Source: Actinomycetospora succinea (GTDB lineage: Bacteria > Actinomycetota > Actinomycetes > Mycobacteriales > Pseudonocardiaceae). From it: a stretch of 64,000 nucleotides of DNA. A program made the position numbers and the translations under genes. Below the pieces are notes generated by a model. It saw only the letters and a list, made by a program, of their open reading frames with translations, had not been told where the DNA came from and searched no databases. The stretch is from contig NZ_SNYO01000001.1 of NCBI RefSeq assembly GCF_004363095.1, positions 682,001 to 746,000 of the forward strand, read 5' to 3'. This document shows positions 25,656-34,344 of this stretch, in pieces (the first letter of the stretch is position 1; every line of letters starts with the position of its first letter).

Positions 25656-25699
25656 GATCGATCATCAGAGCAGGTGACGGTCGCGGCGGGCAAGCAGAA

Positions 25700-25719
25700 C
25701 CATCACGGAACGCTGATGG
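25700..25719. promoter_or_regulatory. Inverted repeat between EamA and P450 genes
   Basis: CCATCA, eight bases, TGATGG is a perfect dyad, extended by GAAC and GTTC on the flanks with one mismatch in length. It lies in the 143-base divergent region, about 20 bases above the P450 -35 element, where an operator would be expected. The regulator is unknown. Confidence 0.4.
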
Positions 25720-25738
25720 GTTCCCCGGGTTTCCGGTA

Positions 25739-25769
25739 TTGGTGCTGATGGAACGCGCGCTCCTAGCGT
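25739..25769 (+). promoter_or_regulatory. Candidate P450 promoter
   Basis: TTGGTG (25739-25744) and TAGCGT (25764-25769) are spaced by 19 bases, 30 bases above ATG 25799, which has GAGG in front. TAGCGT is the same -10 found before several other genes in this window. Confidence 0.4.
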
Positions 25770-25798
25770 GGGTCACTCCGCGACCGAGGAGCCACCCC

Positions 25799-27007
25799 AT
25801 GACCGCGACGACGCCGTCGATCCTCGACGACCCCGCCTTCCTCACCGGTGACCGTCACGCCGGGTACCGCGCGATGCGCGACGCCGGCGCCGTCCTCGTC
25901 GTCGGCGATCCCGACCATCCGACCCACGTGCTCACGCGGTACGCCGACACCCAGGCGGTCCTGCGCGACACGACCGGCCGCGTGCAGCCGGAGGGCCAGG
26001 ACGCGCCCCCGTGGATGGCGCCGGGACCGGCGCGGCGGCGGCTGCGCGCCAACATGGTGCAGACCGACCGGCCGATCCACACGCGGCTGCGGGGCGTCGT
26101 CGCGCCGCTGTTCACCGCGCGGCAGGTCGAGAAGCTGCGGGCGGCCGCGGCGGCGGAGGTCGCCGACGAGCTCGGCGCGCTCACGGCGGCGGGCGGGCGG
26201 TTCGACGCGGTGTCCCAGCTCGCGGCGCGGGTGCCGCGCGGCGTGCTGCGCCTGCTGATCGGGATGCCCGACGAGGACTGGGACTCGCTGCTGCGCACCC
26301 AGATCGACTTCCTGATGATCTTCTCGCCGTTCCCGCTGGACGCCGAGCGGCACGCGCGCCTCGACGAGGTCTCGCAGTTCTACTTCGACTACTTCGACGG
26401 CCTGCTCGGGCGCACCACCGCACCGACGGACCTCGTCCGGCGTCTGCTCGACGCCGAGGCGCAGGGCGAGCTCTCCCGCGACGAGGTGCTCTCGCTCATG
26501 CACACGGTGCTCGACGCCGGCTTCGAGACCACCCGCACGTCGATCGCCAACGTCGTCGAGCTCTTCGCGACGGTCCCTGGTCTCCTCGACGCGGTCCGGG
26601 GCGACCCGGCGCTCGTCACGCCGATGGTGGAGGAGACGCTGCGCCTGCGGGCGCCGGTGCAGGTGATCCCCCGGATCCTCACCGCGCCGTTCACGGCCTC
26701 GGACGGCACGACGGTCCCGGCCGGCGCGACGACGCTCTGCGCGCTCGGCTCGGCGAACCTCGACGAGCGCACCTTCGACGAGCCGGAGCGGGTCGACCTC
26801 CACCGCCCGAACGCCGCCCGGCACCTGGCGTTCGGCGGCGGCCTGCACCACTGCCTCGGCGCGCCCCTGGCCCGCATCCAGCTCCAGGAGACGATCACCG
26901 GGCTGGCCCGGCACGCCACGCAGATCGCGCCGGACGGCCCGTCGGAGCGGTTCGGTTCGCTGATGTTCCCGTCGCTCGCGACCCTGCCGGTGCGCCTCAG
27001 CTCCTGA
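25799..27007 (+). CDS. Cytochrome P450 (bacterial class I type)
   Basis: This 402-residue soluble P450 has the standard motifs. The I-helix is AGFETTRTS, with Glu-Thr-Thr and Phe in place of the usual Gly-His/Asp. The ExxR motif is ETLR in VEETLRLRAP, and the haem loop is FGGGLHHCLGAPLAR with the axial Cys. It hydroxylates an organic substrate using electrons from a ferredoxin and reductase not encoded here. ATG 25799 is used because the homologous N-terminus starts there. It converges with the LysR gene, overlapping by 11 bases. It may act with the catabolic block downstream, but this is unproven. Confidence 0.93.
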   Translation: MTATTPSILDDPAFLTGDRHAGYRAMRDAGAVLVVGDPDHPTHVLTRYADTQAVLRDTTGRVQPEGQDAPPWMAPGPARRRLRANMVQTDRPIHTRLRGVVAPLFTARQVEKLRAAAAAEVADELGALTAAGGRFDAVSQLAARVPRGVLRLLIGMPDEDWDSLLRTQIDFLMIFSPFPLDAERHARLDEVSQFYFDYFDGLLGRTTAPTDLVRRLLDAEAQGELSRDEVLSLMHTVLDAGFETTRTSIANVVELFATVPGLLDAVRGDPALVTPMVEETLRLRAPVQVIPRILTAPFTASDGTTVPAGATTLCALGSANLDERTFDEPERVDLHRPNAARHLAFGGGLHHCLGAPLARIQLQETITGLARHATQIAPDGPSERFGSLMFPSLATLPVRLSS

Positions 27008-27920
27008 CGGCGCGCTTGCTCGCCGCGACCTCGCGCAGCGCCGCCACGGCCGCGCGCTGCAGCGGCGAGAACCAGCTCGTGTCGCGGGAGAACAGGCCGA
27101 TGCCCTCGACGAGCTCGGCGTCCCGGATGCGGACGGCGCGCAGGCGCCCGGACGCGACGTCGTCGGCGACGCAGTACCAGGGCGCGAAGCAGACCCAGTC
27201 GTTCGCGGCGACGGCCGCCTTGAGGGCCTCGGCGTGCCCGAGCCGGATCACGTAGGTCGGGGCCGGCAGGCCGTGGGCGCGCAGCTGGTCGTGCAGCACG
27301 CGCTCGATCGCGACGCCGGACGGCACCCCGACGATCGGGAGCTCGAGGACGTCGGCGAGGTCGATCTCGTCGCCGCCGGGCGGCCCGTCGGGTGCCGCGC
27401 AGAGCACGATCTCCTCGTCCCACAGCTTCTCGGCCTGCACGCCCGCCGGGGGGACATCGTCGTACCAGGTGGTGACCGCGAAGTCGACCTCGCCGATCTC
27501 GACCCGGCGCATCGCGACGGCCGGCTCGCTGATCGAGATCGTGATGTCGGCGCCCTCTCGGGCGCGCCGCAGGTCGGTCATCAGCGGCGGGATCAGGTAG
27601 GTGCCGATCGCCATGCTCGTCGCCACCGCGAGCGAGCCCGCCGTGCCGGCGTCGAGGTCCTCGATGTCGCGCTGCACCTGGGCGCCGCTGGCGAGGACCT
27701 CCTTGGCCCACGCGTAGAAGCGCGTGCCCGCCTCCGTCAGCGCGATCCGCCGCCCCTCGCGGACGAACAGCGGCGCCTTCACCGCCTTCTCGAGGGTCCG
27801 CAACTGGGCCGACACCCACGGCTGCGCGACCTGGAACCGCTCGGCGGCCCGCGTCACGCCGCCCTCGTCGACCACCGCGCAGAACATCTCGAGGCGGCGC
27901 AGCTGGGACGACAGAGTCAT
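26997..27920 (-). CDS. LysR-family transcriptional regulator
   Basis: This 307-residue regulator has an N-terminal winged helix-turn-helix (SSQLRRLEMFCAVVDEGGVTRAAERFQVAQPWVSAQLRTLE) and a LysR substrate domain. The effector site segment AVTTWYDDVPPAGVQ and VLELPIVGVPSGVAI are seen. It is divergent from the flavin monooxygenase operon, 100 bases away, so it is the likely regulator. ATG 27920 is preferred over GTG 27947 because homology starts there; neither has a ribosome site and GATAAG nine bases above the ATG could be a leaderless -10. Its tail overlaps the convergent P450 gene. Confidence 0.92.
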   Translation of the reverse strand: MTLSSQLRRLEMFCAVVDEGGVTRAAERFQVAQPWVSAQLRTLEKAVKAPLFVREGRRIALTEAGTRFYAWAKEVLASGAQVQRDIEDLDAGTAGSLAVATSMAIGTYLIPPLMTDLRRAREGADITISISEPAVAMRRVEIGEVDFAVTTWYDDVPPAGVQAEKLWDEEIVLCAAPDGPPGGDEIDLADVLELPIVGVPSGVAIERVLHDQLRAHGLPAPTYVIRLGHAEALKAAVAANDWVCFAPWYCVADDVASGRLRAVRIRDAELVEGIGLFSRDTSWFSPLQRAAVAALREVAASKRAVRS

Positions 27921-27979
27921 ACGAGAAAGCTTATCGAAGGGTCGCACTACTCGTCATGGTGCTATGTGTTCCAGCTCTC

Positions 27980-27985
27980 TAGCGT
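27980..27985 (+). promoter_or_regulatory. Candidate -10 of the monooxygenase operon
   Basis: TAGCGT lies 35 bases above ATG 28020 in the 100-base LysR/monooxygenase divergent region. A GAGGAGGT ribosome site at 28007-28014 follows. The -35 is not clear, as expected for an activator-dependent promoter. Confidence 0.4.
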
Positions 27986-28019
27986 CGGATGCACACCACC
28001 ACGGACGAGGAGGTCTGCG

Positions 28020-29162
28020 ATGCATCCGCTGGTCAGCGGCAACACGCTCAAGCTCGGCCTGTTCTGCACGAACGGATCGGGGGCGTCGCAGACGCTGGTG
28101 CCCGAGGCGCCCGAGATGGACTGGGACCGCTCGGTGCGCACCGCGCAGGCGGCCGACCGCGCGGGCTTCGAGGCCGTCGTGCCGTTCGCGCGGTGGAAGG
28201 GCTACCCGGAGGGTCGCCCGGAGCACCGGTCGGGGCGGGTCATGGAGCCGTTCACGTGGGCGGCCGGCATCGCCGCGGCCACCGAGAACATCGGCGTCTT
28301 CGCCACGTCCCACGCGCCGACCCTGCACCCGATCGTCGCCGCCAAGCAGGCGGCCACCGTCGACCACATCTCCCACGGACGGTTTGCCCTCAACGTGGTG
28401 GGCGGCTGGAACCGGCCGGAGCTCGAGATGTTCGGCGCGCCGATGCGCGAGCACGACGAGCGCTACGACCACCTCGCCGAATGGCTCGAGGTGGTCCGGA
28501 AGCTCTGGGCCGAGACCGAGGAGCTCGACTTCCACGGGCGGTTCTTCGACATCGTCGGCGGCGTCTCGCAGCCGAAGCCGGTGCAGCCCACCATCCCGAT
28601 CATGAACGCGGGCGGGTCGCCGCGCGGCATGCGGTTCGCCGCCGAGCACGCCGACCTCTGCTTCGTGATCGTGCAGTCCGAGGACGAGGACGCGATCCGC
28701 GCGCAGATCGAGGGCTACCAGCGGATGGCGCGCGAGGAGTTCGGCCGCGAGGTCCGGCTCTGGACCCACACCGTCGTCGTGCAGCGCGACACCCAGGCCG
28801 AGGCCGACGCGTACCTGCGGCGGTTCTCGCAGGAGTTCGAGGACGTCGAGAGCGTCGACGCCTGGATGCGGCTCCAGGGCGCGAACACCCAGCTGATGCC
28901 GCCCGAGGTCATGACCGCGATGCGCCAGCGCTTCGCGGCGGGGGCCGGGGGATTCCCGCTGGTCGGCACCGCGGAGACGATCGCGGAGCGCCTCGAGATG
29001 CTCAGCGCCGCGGGCATCGAGGGCGCGCTGCTGACCTGGGTCGACTACGACGCCGGCCTCGCCGACTTCACCCGCGACGTGCTGCCGCGCCTCGAGCGGG
29101 CCGGCGTGCGGACGCCGGTCGGGACCCCGGCCGCGACCCGGGAGCCGGTGGCGGCGGGATGA
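28020..29162 (+). CDS. LLM-class flavin-dependent monooxygenase
   Basis: This 380-residue luciferase-like monooxygenase uses reduced FMN supplied by a separate reductase to insert oxygen. Family features are the N-terminal KLGLFCTNGSGA, GFEAVVPFARWKGY, TSHAPTLHPIVAAKQAATVDHISHGRFALNVVGGWN and LWAETEELDFHGRFFD. It resembles alkanesulfonate and pyrimidine (RutA-type) monooxygenases, which cleave C-S or ring C-N bonds, so an N-heterocycle or sulfonate is plausible. GAGGAGGT precedes the start. First of a seven-gene coupled operon, it ends with an ATGA overlap to the FAH gene. Confidence 0.92.
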   Translation: MHPLVSGNTLKLGLFCTNGSGASQTLVPEAPEMDWDRSVRTAQAADRAGFEAVVPFARWKGYPEGRPEHRSGRVMEPFTWAAGIAAATENIGVFATSHAPTLHPIVAAKQAATVDHISHGRFALNVVGGWNRPELEMFGAPMREHDERYDHLAEWLEVVRKLWAETEELDFHGRFFDIVGGVSQPKPVQPTIPIMNAGGSPRGMRFAAEHADLCFVIVQSEDEDAIRAQIEGYQRMAREEFGREVRLWTHTVVVQRDTQAEADAYLRRFSQEFEDVESVDAWMRLQGANTQLMPPEVMTAMRQRFAAGAGGFPLVGTAETIAERLEMLSAAGIEGALLTWVDYDAGLADFTRDVLPRLERAGVRTPVGTPAATREPVAAG

Positions 29163-30019
29163 GGATCGCGCGCTTCCGCACCGCCGCCGGCCCCGCCGTC
29201 GACACCGGCTTCGGGGTCGTGCTCGGCGACCACGTCGCCCGGCTCGACCACCGTGTCGCGTCCTTCGACGACCTGCTCGCCGACCCCGTGACCCCACTGT
29301 CCGACGACCCCCGCGTGCCCGTCGCCACGCTCACCTGGGAGCCGCCGATCGGCGACCACCCCAAGGTCGTCTGCGTCGGGTTCAACTACGCCGCGCACGC
29401 CGCCGAGTCGACCCGCGCCCCGGACGAGCCGTCCCGCCCCACCCTGTTCGCCCGCTTCGGCGACTCCTTCGTCGGCGCCGGCACACCCGTCGTCCGACCG
29501 GACGGCGAGGACTCGCTCGACTGGGAGGGCGAGGCGGCCCTGGTCGTCGGCCACCCCGGCCGGCGCATCCCCGCCGCCGACGCCTGGTCGTACGTCGCCG
29601 GCGTCACCTGCGTCGCCGAGAACAGCGTCCGCGACTGGCAGCTCCACTCCACCCAGGCCACCGCCGGCAAGAACTGGCACCGGTCCGGCGCCGTCGGCCC
29701 GTGGCTGACGACGGCCGACGAGGTCGGCGAGGGCCCGCTGCGCGTCACGACCCGGCTCAACGGCGCGGTCGTCCAGGACGACACCACCGACAGGCTGACC
29801 TTCGGCTTCGCCGAGCTCGTGGCCTACGTCAGCACCTTCACCCCGCTGCGCCCCGGCGACCTCATCGCCACCGGCACCCCACAGGGCATCGGGCTGCGCC
29901 GGGACCCGCCGCGGTTCCTGCGCCCCGGCGACGAGCTGGAGGTCGAGGTCTCCGGGGTCGGGGTCCTGCGCCACGGCGTGGTCGACGAGGTGCCGGCGTT
30001 CGCGGAGGTGGGGGCATGA
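29159..30019 (+). CDS. FAH-family hydrolase/isomerase
   Basis: This 286-residue FAH enzyme has an N-terminal domain with DHPKVVCVGFNYAAHAAES and a C-terminal catalytic core: LDWEGEAALVVG (Glu metal ligands), GVTCVAENSVRDWQL (NDVTARD-like), AGKNWHRSGAVGPW and PLRPGDLIATGTPQGIG. It would act on a 2,4-dioxo or 2-hydroxydienoic intermediate after ring opening. The start overlaps the stop of the monooxygenase gene by four bases. A different FAH gene is at 50578 and a third begins the window. The substrate is inferred from family only. Confidence 0.9.
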   Translation: MRIARFRTAAGPAVDTGFGVVLGDHVARLDHRVASFDDLLADPVTPLSDDPRVPVATLTWEPPIGDHPKVVCVGFNYAAHAAESTRAPDEPSRPTLFARFGDSFVGAGTPVVRPDGEDSLDWEGEAALVVGHPGRRIPAADAWSYVAGVTCVAENSVRDWQLHSTQATAGKNWHRSGAVGPWLTTADEVGEGPLRVTTRLNGAVVQDDTTDRLTFGFAELVAYVSTFTPLRPGDLIATGTPQGIGLRRDPPRFLRPGDELEVEVSGVGVLRHGVVDEVPAFAEVGA

Positions 30020-30942
30020 GGTTCTGGACCGAGGACGACGTCCGCGCGGGGCTGACCGTGCACGCGGCGATCGAGGCCCTGGAGCGGGTGCTCGCCCACG
30101 AGGCCGACGGCACCGCGTGGAACGTCGACAAGACGATGAGCACCTGGCCGCTCGAGGACGGCCGCGGCAGCGCGCACGCGCTCGGCGCGGTCGACCTCGC
30201 CGCCGACGTGACGATCTTCAAGACGTGGGTGAACACGCCGGCCGGGGCGAGCGCGCTGATGACGCTCTTCGCCGCCGGCGACGGCGCCACCCTCGGCGTC
30301 GCGGAGGCCGGCGCGGCCGGGGCGCTGCGGACGGCGGGCATCTCGGGGGTCGCAACGCGGTGGCTCGCCGACCCCGATGCCGACGAGCTCGCCCTGCTCG
30401 GGGCCGGCCGGCAGGCGCTGCGCCAGGTCGAGGCCGTCGCGGCGGTCCGCCCGCTGCGCCGGGTCCGGGTGTGGAACCGGACGGCGGCCGGCGCCGAGGC
30501 GCTGGCGACGCGGGTCCGCGACGAGCTGGGCCTGCGCGCCGACGTCGCGGCGAGCGTCGAGGACGCGACCCGCGACGCCCCGGTCGTCACCGCGATCACC
30601 CGGGCCGCCGAGCCGTTCCTCGCCGCCGGCCACCTCGCCGCCGGCGCCCACCTCAACGCCGTCGGGGCGATCCTGCCGACGCACGCGGAGCTGGCCCCCG
30701 ACGTGCTCGCCACGTCCGCGCTCACCGTCGTCGACAGCGAGGCCAACGCGCGCCGCGGGTCCCGGGAGCTGCGGGAGCACTGTGGATCGGAGGACGAGTG
30801 GGGCGGCGTCCGCACGCTCGCCGAGGTCGTCACCGGCAAGGTCGCGCGGCCGGAACGCCCCCGCCTGACCGTGTTCAAGGGGATGGGCATGGGCCTGTCC
30901 GACCTGGCCGTGGCCGGGCTGCTGGTGGGGGAGCGGTCGTGA
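30016..30942 (+). CDS. Ornithine cyclodeaminase / mu-crystallin family protein
   Basis: This 308-residue NAD(P)-dependent protein belongs to the ornithine cyclodeaminase/mu-crystallin family. The dinucleotide fold is LALLGAGRQALRQVEAV, followed by VRVWNRTAAGAEAL, and the family TAAISGVATRWLA-like TAGISGVATRW block. Members reduce or form imines of amino acids (alanine dehydrogenase, ketimine reductase) or cyclise ornithine. Here a ketimine or amino-acid role in an N-containing compound's breakdown fits the operon, but this is inference. It overlaps its neighbours at both ends (ATGA and GTGA). Confidence 0.85.
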   Translation: MRFWTEDDVRAGLTVHAAIEALERVLAHEADGTAWNVDKTMSTWPLEDGRGSAHALGAVDLAADVTIFKTWVNTPAGASALMTLFAAGDGATLGVAEAGAAGALRTAGISGVATRWLADPDADELALLGAGRQALRQVEAVAAVRPLRRVRVWNRTAAGAEALATRVRDELGLRADVAASVEDATRDAPVVTAITRAAEPFLAAGHLAAGAHLNAVGAILPTHAELAPDVLATSALTVVDSEANARRGSRELREHCGSEDEWGGVRTLAEVVTGKVARPERPRLTVFKGMGMGLSDLAVAGLLVGERS

Positions 30943-31859
30943 AGTTCCGCAGCGACCCGTCCCGCATCCGCGGCTCGATCGCCCCGGTGATCACGCCGTT
31001 CCTCGCCGACGGCGCCCTCGACCTCGACTCGCTGCGCGGCCTGGTCCGCTGGCAGCTCGCGTCCGGGGCGCACGGCGTCTCGATCGGCGGGTCGACCGGC
31101 GAGCCGTCGGCGCAGTCGGCGGCCGAGCGGATCGCCGCGATCCGTGCGGTGGCCGAGGAGATCGACGACGCCGTGCCGTTCCTGCCGGGCACGGGGTCGG
31201 CGAAGCTCGACGAGACCCTCGAGATCACCGCGGCCGCCCGGGACGCGGGCGCCGACGCCGCGCTGGTGATCACCCCGTACTACGCGCGGCCCACCCAGGA
31301 GGCGCTGTACCGCTGGTTCGCGACGGTCGCGGGCGAGTTCCCGGACCTGCCGATCGTGATCTACAACGTGCCCTCCCGGACCGCGGTCGACGTGGCGCCC
31401 GAGACCGTGGCCCGCCTCTTCCGTGACTGCGACAACGTCGTCGGGGTCAAGGAGACGACCAGGGACTTCGAGCACTTCTCCCGCGTGCTGCACCTGTGCG
31501 GGCGCGAGCTCATGGTCTGGTCGGGCATCGAGCTGCTGGGGCTGCCGCTGCTCGCGCTCGGCGGCGCCGGGTTCATCTCGGCGGTCAGCAACCTCGCGCC
31601 GTGGGCCGTCGCCCGCATGTACGAGGCGTGGGAGGCGGGCGACCACGAGACCGCTCGCGAGCTGCACTACGGCCTGCACCCGCTGGTGGACCTGCTCTTC
31701 GTCGAGACCAACCCGGCGCCGGCGAAGTCCGTGCTGCTCCGGCAGGGCCGGATCGCCTCCGACCACGTGCGCCCGCCCCTGATCCCCCTCACCGACGAGG
31801 CCCGCCCGCGGGTCGACGCGCTGCTCGCGCAGGGTGCCGCCCTGCTCGAGAAGTCCTGA
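30939..31859 (+). CDS. Dihydrodipicolinate synthase (DapA) family aldolase/lyase
   Basis: This 306-residue TIM-barrel enzyme belongs to the Schiff-base aldolase family that includes DapA, N-acetylneuraminate lyase and hydratase-aldolases of aromatic catabolism. The catalytic Lys is in VVGVKETTRDF, the Tyr in IYNVPSRTAV, and the phosphate/pyruvate loop is GGSTGEPSAQS (GTTGE-like, with Ser for Thr). It is more likely catabolic than lysine biosynthetic because of the operon. It starts at GTG 30939 overlapping the preceding stop, and ends 17 bases before the MFS gene. The substrate is an unidentified pyruvate-adduct or hydroxy acid. Confidence 0.9.
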   Translation: MKFRSDPSRIRGSIAPVITPFLADGALDLDSLRGLVRWQLASGAHGVSIGGSTGEPSAQSAAERIAAIRAVAEEIDDAVPFLPGTGSAKLDETLEITAAARDAGADAALVITPYYARPTQEALYRWFATVAGEFPDLPIVIYNVPSRTAVDVAPETVARLFRDCDNVVGVKETTRDFEHFSRVLHLCGRELMVWSGIELLGLPLLALGGAGFISAVSNLAPWAVARMYEAWEAGDHETARELHYGLHPLVDLLFVETNPAPAKSVLLRQGRIASDHVRPPLIPLTDEARPRVDALLAQGAALLEKS

Positions 31860-31876
31860 CCCGAGAGAGGACGACG

Positions 31877-33196
31877 ATGTCCGAGCCCCACCGTCCCCGC
31901 CGGGTCGCCCTCGCCGGCCTGATCGGGACCACCATCGAGTGGTACGACTTCTTCATCTACGGCACGGCGGCCGCGCTGGTGTTCGCGCCGCAGTTTTTCC
32001 CGCAGGTCAGCCCGGTCGCCGGGACCCTCGCGGCGCTGTCGACCTTCGCCATCGGCTTCGTCGCCCGCCCCGTCGGCGGGGCGGTGATGGGCCACTTCGG
32101 CGACCGCCTCGGGCGGCGGCGGATGCTCGTCGCGTCCCTGCTGATCATGGGTGTCGGCACCCTGCTCATCGGGCTCCTCCCGACCTACGCCGCCATCGGC
32201 GTCGCCGCGCCCGTGCTCCTCGTGCTCCTGCGGTTCGTCCAGGGCATCGGGGTCGGCGGGGAGTGGGGCGGGGCCACGCTGCTGGCCCTCGAGCACGCGC
32301 CGCCGTCGAAGCGCACGCTCTACAGCTCGCTGCCGCAGGTCGGCCTGCCGCTGGGGGTGGTGCTGGCGAGCCTGGTGTTCCTCGTCGTCCGGCTCGGCCT
32401 GGACCCGGCGGCGTTCGCGGCGTGGGGCTGGCGGGTGCCGTTCCTGCTCAGCGCCGTGCTCGTGGTCTTCGGCCTGGTCCTGCGACTGCGTCTCGACGAG
32501 AGCCCGGAGTTCGAGCAGGTCCGGGCGCAGACCGAGGTCCGCCGGGCACCGCTCGCCGACGTCCTGCGCACCCCGCGCGTCCTGGTCCCGGCGGCCTGCC
32601 TGAACGTCCTGGTGTCCGGGCTCGCCAACGTCCTGCTCGTCTTCACCCTGGGCTACGTCGCGACGCGGCAGCTGGTCGGGGCGTCGACGATGCTGGCGGT
32701 CACCGTGGTCACCGCGCTGGTCTGGGCGGGCGTCATCCCGCTCGCCGCGGTGTGGGCGGCACGCCGCGGGCGACGTCCCGTGATCCTCGTCGGCGTCGCC
32801 GTGCTGACCCTGTGGGCCTTCCCCTACTTCTGGCTGATCGACACCGGCACGGTCCTCGGCACGCTCGCGGCCTGCGTCGTCGCGGGCGCCGGCTTCGCCG
32901 TGGCGTCCGGGCCGTACGGCGCCTACCTCGCCGAGGCGTTCCCGACCGCCGTGCGCTACAGCGGCGCGTCCGTCGCCTACGCCGTCGGCAGCGTCCTCGG
33001 CGGGGCCCTCGCCCCGATCGTCGCCACCGTCCTCTTCGCCGCGACCGGCACCGGCACGGCGATCTCCGCCTACGTGGTCGTGCTGGGGCTGGTCAGCCTC
33101 GTCGCGACCCTCACCCTCCGCAGCCCCCATCCCGTGACGGACGAGCCGGCGTCGCCGGCGCCGGCCGACGCGCCTCTCGAGAGGAAGCCCGCATGA
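31877..33196 (+). CDS. MFS transporter, MHS family (second)
   Basis: This 439-residue 12-helix carrier has the MHS motif GTTIEWYDFFIYGTAAALVF at its N-terminus, GHFGDRLGRRRM in loop 2-3 and GEWGGATLLALEHAP in helix 5, so it is a proton symporter for an organic acid. It is about the same length as, and clearly homologous to, the MHS gene at 5734. GAGAGAGGA precedes ATG 31877. The stop overlaps the next start by four bases, so uptake is coupled to the bicupin and P450 genes that follow. Most likely it imports the operon's substrate. Confidence 0.92.
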   Translation: MSEPHRPRRVALAGLIGTTIEWYDFFIYGTAAALVFAPQFFPQVSPVAGTLAALSTFAIGFVARPVGGAVMGHFGDRLGRRRMLVASLLIMGVGTLLIGLLPTYAAIGVAAPVLLVLLRFVQGIGVGGEWGGATLLALEHAPPSKRTLYSSLPQVGLPLGVVLASLVFLVVRLGLDPAAFAAWGWRVPFLLSAVLVVFGLVLRLRLDESPEFEQVRAQTEVRRAPLADVLRTPRVLVPAACLNVLVSGLANVLLVFTLGYVATRQLVGASTMLAVTVVTALVWAGVIPLAAVWAARRGRRPVILVGVAVLTLWAFPYFWLIDTGTVLGTLAACVVAGAGFAVASGPYGAYLAEAFPTAVRYSGASVAYAVGSVLGGALAPIVATVLFAATGTGTAISAYVVVLGLVSLVATLTLRSPHPVTDEPASPAPADAPLERKPA

Positions 33197-34344
33197 GCCT
33201 CACCCACACCCGCCCCGAGACCCGCCCCGACACGGCCACGCGCATGGTCGACGTCAGCGGCGACCCCGCGTCGACGCCGCAGCCGTGGGCCCCGGTGAAG
33301 ATCGCCCGCGCGGAGATCGAGGCCGAGATCGAGCGCCTCGCCGCCGCGCCGCGTCCCGCCAACGGGCGCCGCGGCGCCCGGATCGTGCACCCGTCCGCGG
33401 TCGCGCCCGGCCTCGGGCTCTCGCCCGGGATCGCGGTGACGATCGAGGTGCTCAACCCGGGGGAGGAGACCGCGCCGCTGCGCGAGAACGCGCACCGGGT
33501 GGAGATCGGCATCCTCGGCCGGGGCCGCATCGAGGTCGCCGACTCCGGCGTCGACCTCGCCCACCTCGACGTCGCCAACCTGCCGTCGATGCAGCCGTTC
33601 CGGTTCCGCAACGACTCCACCGACGTCTGGGCCCGGCTGAGCTACTCCAACGCGCCGCTGCTCGAGAAGCTCGGCGTGCACTACGCCGAGGACCTGCCGC
33701 TGACCTGGCGGCCCTCGCCCGCCGACGCGCCGGCCCCGACGACCGAGGACAGCGAGAAGGTCGCCTACACCCGCGCGACCGCGCCCGACATCGCCATCGG
33801 GACGCAGGGCGCGCGGCTGCGGGGCTACGAGTTCCTCGTCGACATCGAGGTCGTCGAGTCCCGGGCCCTGCACTGGCCGTGGGCCGAGGTCGCGTCGCAC
33901 CTGTCCACCGAGGTGGGCGACGGCAAGCGCACGATCATGGCGCTGTACAACCCGGCGACCCAGCGCCGGCAGGGCGCCACGCACAGCTTCTTCGTCACGG
34001 CGTCGGGGATGCCGGCGGGCCGCCCGCCGCGGCCGCGGGGGCCGGGGCACCGCCACTCCTCGGTCGCCATCAACTACCACTTCGCGGGCTCCGGGATGAG
34101 CACCGTCGACGGCCAGGACATCACCTGGGAGGCCGGCGACCTGCTGCTCTCGGCGCCGGGCTGGCTCGAGCACGCCCACTACGAGGGGCCCGAGGGCCTC
34201 GCCGTCTACACCGTCCAGGACCACCCGCTGCACATCGGCATGGAGTCGCTCGTGTGGCAGGAGAAGATGGACGGGCCGGTGCTGGCACTGGGTTCCGAGG
34301 CGGGCCAGACCGGCTTCGTGGGGCCCCGCGAGGCCGGCGAGTGA
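33193..34344 (+). CDS. Bicupin protein, gentisate 1,2-dioxygenase-like
   Basis: This 383-residue protein has two cupin halves. The C-terminal one has a HRHSSVAINYHF motif (His-X-His) and later EHAHYEG with a third His, plus the surrounding beta strands DITWEAGDLLLSAP; the N-terminal half contains EVLNPGEETAPLRENAHRVEIG, as in gentisate and salicylate dioxygenases. The Fe(II) set looks usable in one half. Such enzymes cleave the ring of gentisate or hydroxy-aryl acids. An FAH-family enzyme upstream would fit gentisate or homologous acylpyruvate hydrolysis. The ATG start overlaps the transporter stop, and the stop overlaps the P450 GTG. Confidence 0.8.
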   Translation: MSLTHTRPETRPDTATRMVDVSGDPASTPQPWAPVKIARAEIEAEIERLAAAPRPANGRRGARIVHPSAVAPGLGLSPGIAVTIEVLNPGEETAPLRENAHRVEIGILGRGRIEVADSGVDLAHLDVANLPSMQPFRFRNDSTDVWARLSYSNAPLLEKLGVHYAEDLPLTWRPSPADAPAPTTEDSEKVAYTRATAPDIAIGTQGARLRGYEFLVDIEVVESRALHWPWAEVASHLSTEVGDGKRTIMALYNPATQRRQGATHSFFVTASGMPAGRPPRPRGPGHRHSSVAINYHFAGSGMSTVDGQDITWEAGDLLLSAPGWLEHAHYEGPEGLAVYTVQDHPLHIGMESLVWQEKMDGPVLALGSEAGQTGFVGPREAGE

